35,067 bases of DNA, from assembly GCA_028278115.1 (NCBI GenBank), contig JANQEZ010000241.1, positions 1 through 35,067 of the forward strand. The letters run 5' to 3'. The notes beneath the pieces are model-generated. The model was not told where the DNA came from and searched no databases. It worked only from the letters and a program-made list of their open reading frames with translations. Positions 28,072 through 35,067 of the stretch are shown here, one piece after another (within the stretch, counting starts at the first letter, position 1; every line of letters starts with the position of its first letter). Origin of the DNA: Clostridia bacterium (GTDB taxonomy: Bacteria > Bacillota > Clostridia > Peptostreptococcales > Caminicellaceae). Both the position numbers and the translations under genes were made by a program.

Positions 28072-29612
<1,541 letters not shown>

Positions 29613-29722
29613 CTATTCGCTTTACGGAAATGCTTCTGGTCATTCTCTTTTAGCATTTTAAAAATCTCTAAGAACAACCCTAAGGCGTAATCCGTTAAGC
29701 GTGAAACGTAAACCGAAATCTC

Positions 29723-30586
29723 CTATTTCAACGCTTCTGCACCACCAACGATTTCTGAAATTTCTTGGGTGATTGCTGCTTGACGAGCTTGGTTGAATGA
29801 TAATGTTAGGTTTTCGATCATTTCCTGAGCATTATCGGTTGCATTTTCCATAGCTATTCTTCTTGCAGCCTGTTCGCTGGCAGCCGATTCAACTAAAGCT
29901 CCAAATATTGTGCTTTCTATATACTTAGGAATTAAATAGTCTAATACTACACCTGGTGAAGGCTCATAAGATACATATTTAAATTCATCTTCCTCTGGTT
30001 TTTCATCTTTCTGCTTGGAAGCAGGTAAAAGCTTAATCATTTCTGGCACTTGAGATATAGTGCTTGCAAATCTGGTATATACAAGCTTAATCTCATCTAT
30101 CTTTTCGTCTTTATACAGCTTTAAGGCTAATGCACCTATCTCTTTTGCATTTCTATATTCAGGTTTTTCAGATATACCTAGATAGTTACCAACTATTTCG
30201 TATTCCCTCTTACTATAGTATCCATTGGCTTTTTGACCAATAACTATGAAGCAGGCCTTTTCTTTGTCTTTTACGTCTTCTAAAGCCTTTTTAATGGCAT
30301 TTATATTATAGCCACCACATAGACCTCTATCAGCAGTAATTACTATATAAAGACTTTTCTTAATATCACGCTCGCTGATATATTTATGTTCAATATTGTC
30401 AGCACCTTTAAGTATATCCTGTACGGTATCATTTACAGTTTCAAAATAGGGCTGAACTTTTTCAAGCCTATCTCTACTTCTCTTGAGCTTCGCAGTGGAT
30501 ACAAGCTTCATCGCCTTAGTTATCTGTTTAGTACTGTTTACACTTTTTATCTTACGCTTTATATCGCGCATTCCTACTCCTGCCAT
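29723..30586 (-). CDS. atpG: F-type ATP synthase gamma subunit
   Basis: MRDIKRKIKSVNSTKQITKAMKLVSTAKLKR, ITADRGLCGGYN, QEISEIVGGAEAL. Confidence 0.97.
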   Translation of the reverse strand: MAGVGMRDIKRKIKSVNSTKQITKAMKLVSTAKLKRSRDRLEKVQPYFETVNDTVQDILKGADNIEHKYISERDIKKSLYIVITADRGLCGGYNINAIKKALEDVKDKEKACFIVIGQKANGYYSKREYEIVGNYLGISEKPEYRNAKEIGALALKLYKDEKIDEIKLVYTRFASTISQVPEMIKLLPASKQKDEKPEEDEFKYVSYEPSPGVVLDYLIPKYIESTIFGALVESAASEQAARRIAMENATDNAQEMIENLTLSFNQARQAAITQEISEIVGGAEALK

Positions 30587-30708
30587 CTACCTTCACCTCC
30601 TGGGGCAATGGTTTTCAAAATGCCTGGGGCATTTTGGAGTTCAAAGTTCTAAGTTGAAAGTTCTAAGGTTTAGAGACATTCTCTATAACTCTTAGTATAA
30701 TAAAATTA

Positions 30709-32238
<1,530 letters not shown>

Positions 32239-32255
32239 CTAATCACCCCTATCGC

Positions 32256-32798
32256 TTACACTATGATTTGTGATAAACTTTCCGTCATTTCTTCAAGTTT
32301 ACCTTTTATCGTTCCATCTATGACCTTGTCACCTATCTTCACTAAAACTCCGCCTATGACATCTTTATCCGTCTTGTTTGCGAGTTTAACAACTTTACCA
32401 GTCAGAGTAGATAACTTGTCTTTAAGTTTTGTCTTTTCTTCGTCGCTTAAAGGAACTGCCGTTATAGCCACTGCCTTAACTATTCCTTTATGCTTGTTTA
32501 CTATACTTTCATATTCCTCTTTTATTTGCTGAATAAAAGAGCCTCTTCTCTTATCAATTATTATTTTCAAGAAATTATTTAATTCCTTGCTCAGCCTTCC
32601 ACTGAATACTTCTTCAATTACCTTCTTCTTCTCATCCACCCTAACGAGAGGAGTTTTAAAGAGTTCAAAGAACTCTGGGTGAACTTTAAAGGTTTCTGTA
32701 ACAAAACTGAGCTCGTCTAAAAACAAATCCATCTTGCCTTCTTCTAACGCCACCTCAAATAAAGCTTCCGAGTAAGTTCTCGATACTAATTTTGCCAT
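32256..32798 (-). CDS. atpH: F-type ATP synthase delta subunit
   Basis: SRTYSEALFEVALEEGK, DVIGGVLVKIGDKVIDGTIKGKLEEM; operon position. Confidence 0.95.
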   Translation of the reverse strand: MAKLVSRTYSEALFEVALEEGKMDLFLDELSFVTETFKVHPEFFELFKTPLVRVDEKKKVIEEVFSGRLSKELNNFLKIIIDKRRGSFIQQIKEEYESIVNKHKGIVKAVAITAVPLSDEEKTKLKDKLSTLTGKVVKLANKTDKDVIGGVLVKIGDKVIDGTIKGKLEEMTESLSQIIV

Positions 32799-33295
32799 GT
32801 CGTTTCCCCTACCTCATCTATAAACTTCTTTACTAGGGCATTATGTTTATTCTCATTGAGGTCTTCTTCTACGACCTTAGAAGCTGCAAGCATGGCGAGT
32901 GAAGCTATGTCGTCCTTAAGTGAATTGATAGCCTTTACTCTTTCTCTCTTTATTTCAACATCTGCTCTTTCTTTGATTTCAACAGCTTCTTTTTCAGCTG
33001 CCTTTACTATTTCTTCCGCTCTTACTTCAGCCTTTTTAGCGGCATCTCTTATTATCTGTCTTCCTTCTTCTTCAGAAGCTTCTAGTTTTCCTATATACTC
33101 CTCTTTAAATATATCTGCTTCTTTATTTTTCTGCTCTGCCTCATTCATGGAGCCTTGTATTTCGGCTTTTCTTTGCTCCATAAACTCAGTAACTGGCTTA
33201 AATAAAAGATTTTTGAGTATGATGAATAGAATAAAAGTGTTGATAATCTGAAAAACGAATGTCCAACTTGGTTGGACTAGTCCAGCCTTAAGCAT
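32786..33295 (-). CDS. atpF: F-type ATP synthase b subunit
   Basis: N-terminal TM helix, long charged helix, operon position; overlaps atpH. Confidence 0.95.
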   Translation of the reverse strand: MLKAGLVQPSWTFVFQIINTFILFIILKNLLFKPVTEFMEQRKAEIQGSMNEAEQKNKEADIFKEEYIGKLEASEEEGRQIIRDAAKKAEVRAEEIVKAAEKEAVEIKERADVEIKRERVKAINSLKDDIASLAMLAASKVVEEDLNENKHNALVKKFIDEVGETTWQN

Positions 33296-33375
33296 CTGGT
33301 TACCTCCTTATACAAACCGATTAGGAATTATGCTGTCTGAAAATAGGAGATGGGAGCTTCCATCTCCAACTAACC

Positions 33376-33663
<288 letters not shown>

Positions 33664-33759
33664 TTACAAATGAGTTTTTTGCATAAGTAAAATTAATATT
33701 TGTTTAAGTATGTAATCCTAATAACTGCCTTTGCTTATGTAGTGCTAAATCCTTTAATG

Positions 33760-34362
<603 letters not shown>

Positions 34363-34368
34363 CTAATG

Positions 34369-35067
34369 CTAATCCATAGCCATTGCTATAAATACCATAG
34401 TCAGCATTGTAAATATAAATGATTGTAATAATCCTGCAAATAAATCGAAGTAAATATGTAGTACTGCTGGAATACCTGCCTGGAATATAGGTATAGATAG
34501 TCCTAAGCTTCCACTGAGGGATGCAAGGGCACCATATACCAGATTCATGATAATCAAACCACCTACTATATTTCCAAATAAACGGAAACTTAGTGATATG
34601 GGGTTTGCTAGCTCCCCGATAATATTCAGCGGTAATAGTGCTGGCAAAGGTTCTAAATATCCCTTCAGATATGTTCCCAGCCCATTGGACTTGATAGAAT
34701 TATAATGAACCATGACAAAGGTTATAATCGCCAATGCTAATGTTGTGTTTACATCGGCTGTGGGTGGACGCAGACCAAGCAGACCAGATAAATTGGATAT
34801 TGCGATAAATATAATTATAGTCCCCATATATGGCGCAAAACGTAGTTTATCTTTCCCCATAGTTTGAGCAGTTAAATTGTAGATAGACTCTACCAAAAGT
34901 TCTATCACATTCTGAAACTTTTTTGGAACTTTATCGAAGTTCCTTGTAGCAAAGTATGAGAATATGGCAAGCACTGCCATTATAAACCATGTAACTGTTA
35001 CTGTTTCAGTAATATGTATATTTCCCGGTAGGGTAAATACAATATTTGGACCAAAACCACCTTCCAT
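34369..35067 (-). CDS. atpB: F-type ATP synthase a subunit
   Basis: SNLSGLLGLRPPTADVNTTLALAIITF, GELANPISLSFRLFGNIVGGLII; ATG is the last codon of the window, so the true start could lie outside. Confidence 0.95.
   Translation of the reverse strand: MEGGFGPNIVFTLPGNIHITETVTVTWFIMAVLAIFSYFATRNFDKVPKKFQNVIELLVESIYNLTAQTMGKDKLRFAPYMGTIIIFIAISNLSGLLGLRPPTADVNTTLALAIITFVMVHYNSIKSNGLGTYLKGYLEPLPALLPLNIIGELANPISLSFRLFGNIVGGLIIMNLVYGALASLSGSLGLSIPIFQAGIPAVLHIYFDLFAGLLQSFIFTMLTMVFIAMAMD

Overview
Low-GC, spore-forming Firmicute (clostridial-type) chromosome. Essentially every convincing gene is on the minus strand. From high to low coordinates: an F-type ATP synthase operon (atpB-E1-E2-F-H-A-G-D-C); a ywmB/murA/spoIID/spoIIQ-like/spoIIID/mbl/flhO-flhP-like/fabZ block in the same order as I recall from Bacillus subtilis; and an exopolysaccharide locus (Wzz-like protein, O-antigen ligase/polymerase, DegT aminotransferase, PglC-like sugar transferase, formyltransferase-like, PIG-L deacetylase, ATP-grasp, HAD, glycosyltransferase). 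Most notable signals: (1) a dense family of intergenic elements built from short 7-14 nt 'word' quasi-repeats next to a recurring GGGTCATAnCTTTTAAG / GGTCATTCTTTTAAG-like core, several forming long imperfect inverted repeats; (2) four four-helix-bundle (S23/IVP-type) genes within 5 kb, inserted among housekeeping genes and bordered by those words; (3) a tandem-duplicated c subunit whose second hairpin has Gln in place of the ion-binding Glu; (4) a decaying pilin/RhuM tandem array; (5) two copies of a 69-nt hairpin element with one covarying base pair. All alignments were done by hand; coordinates of non-coding elements are good to a few nt.
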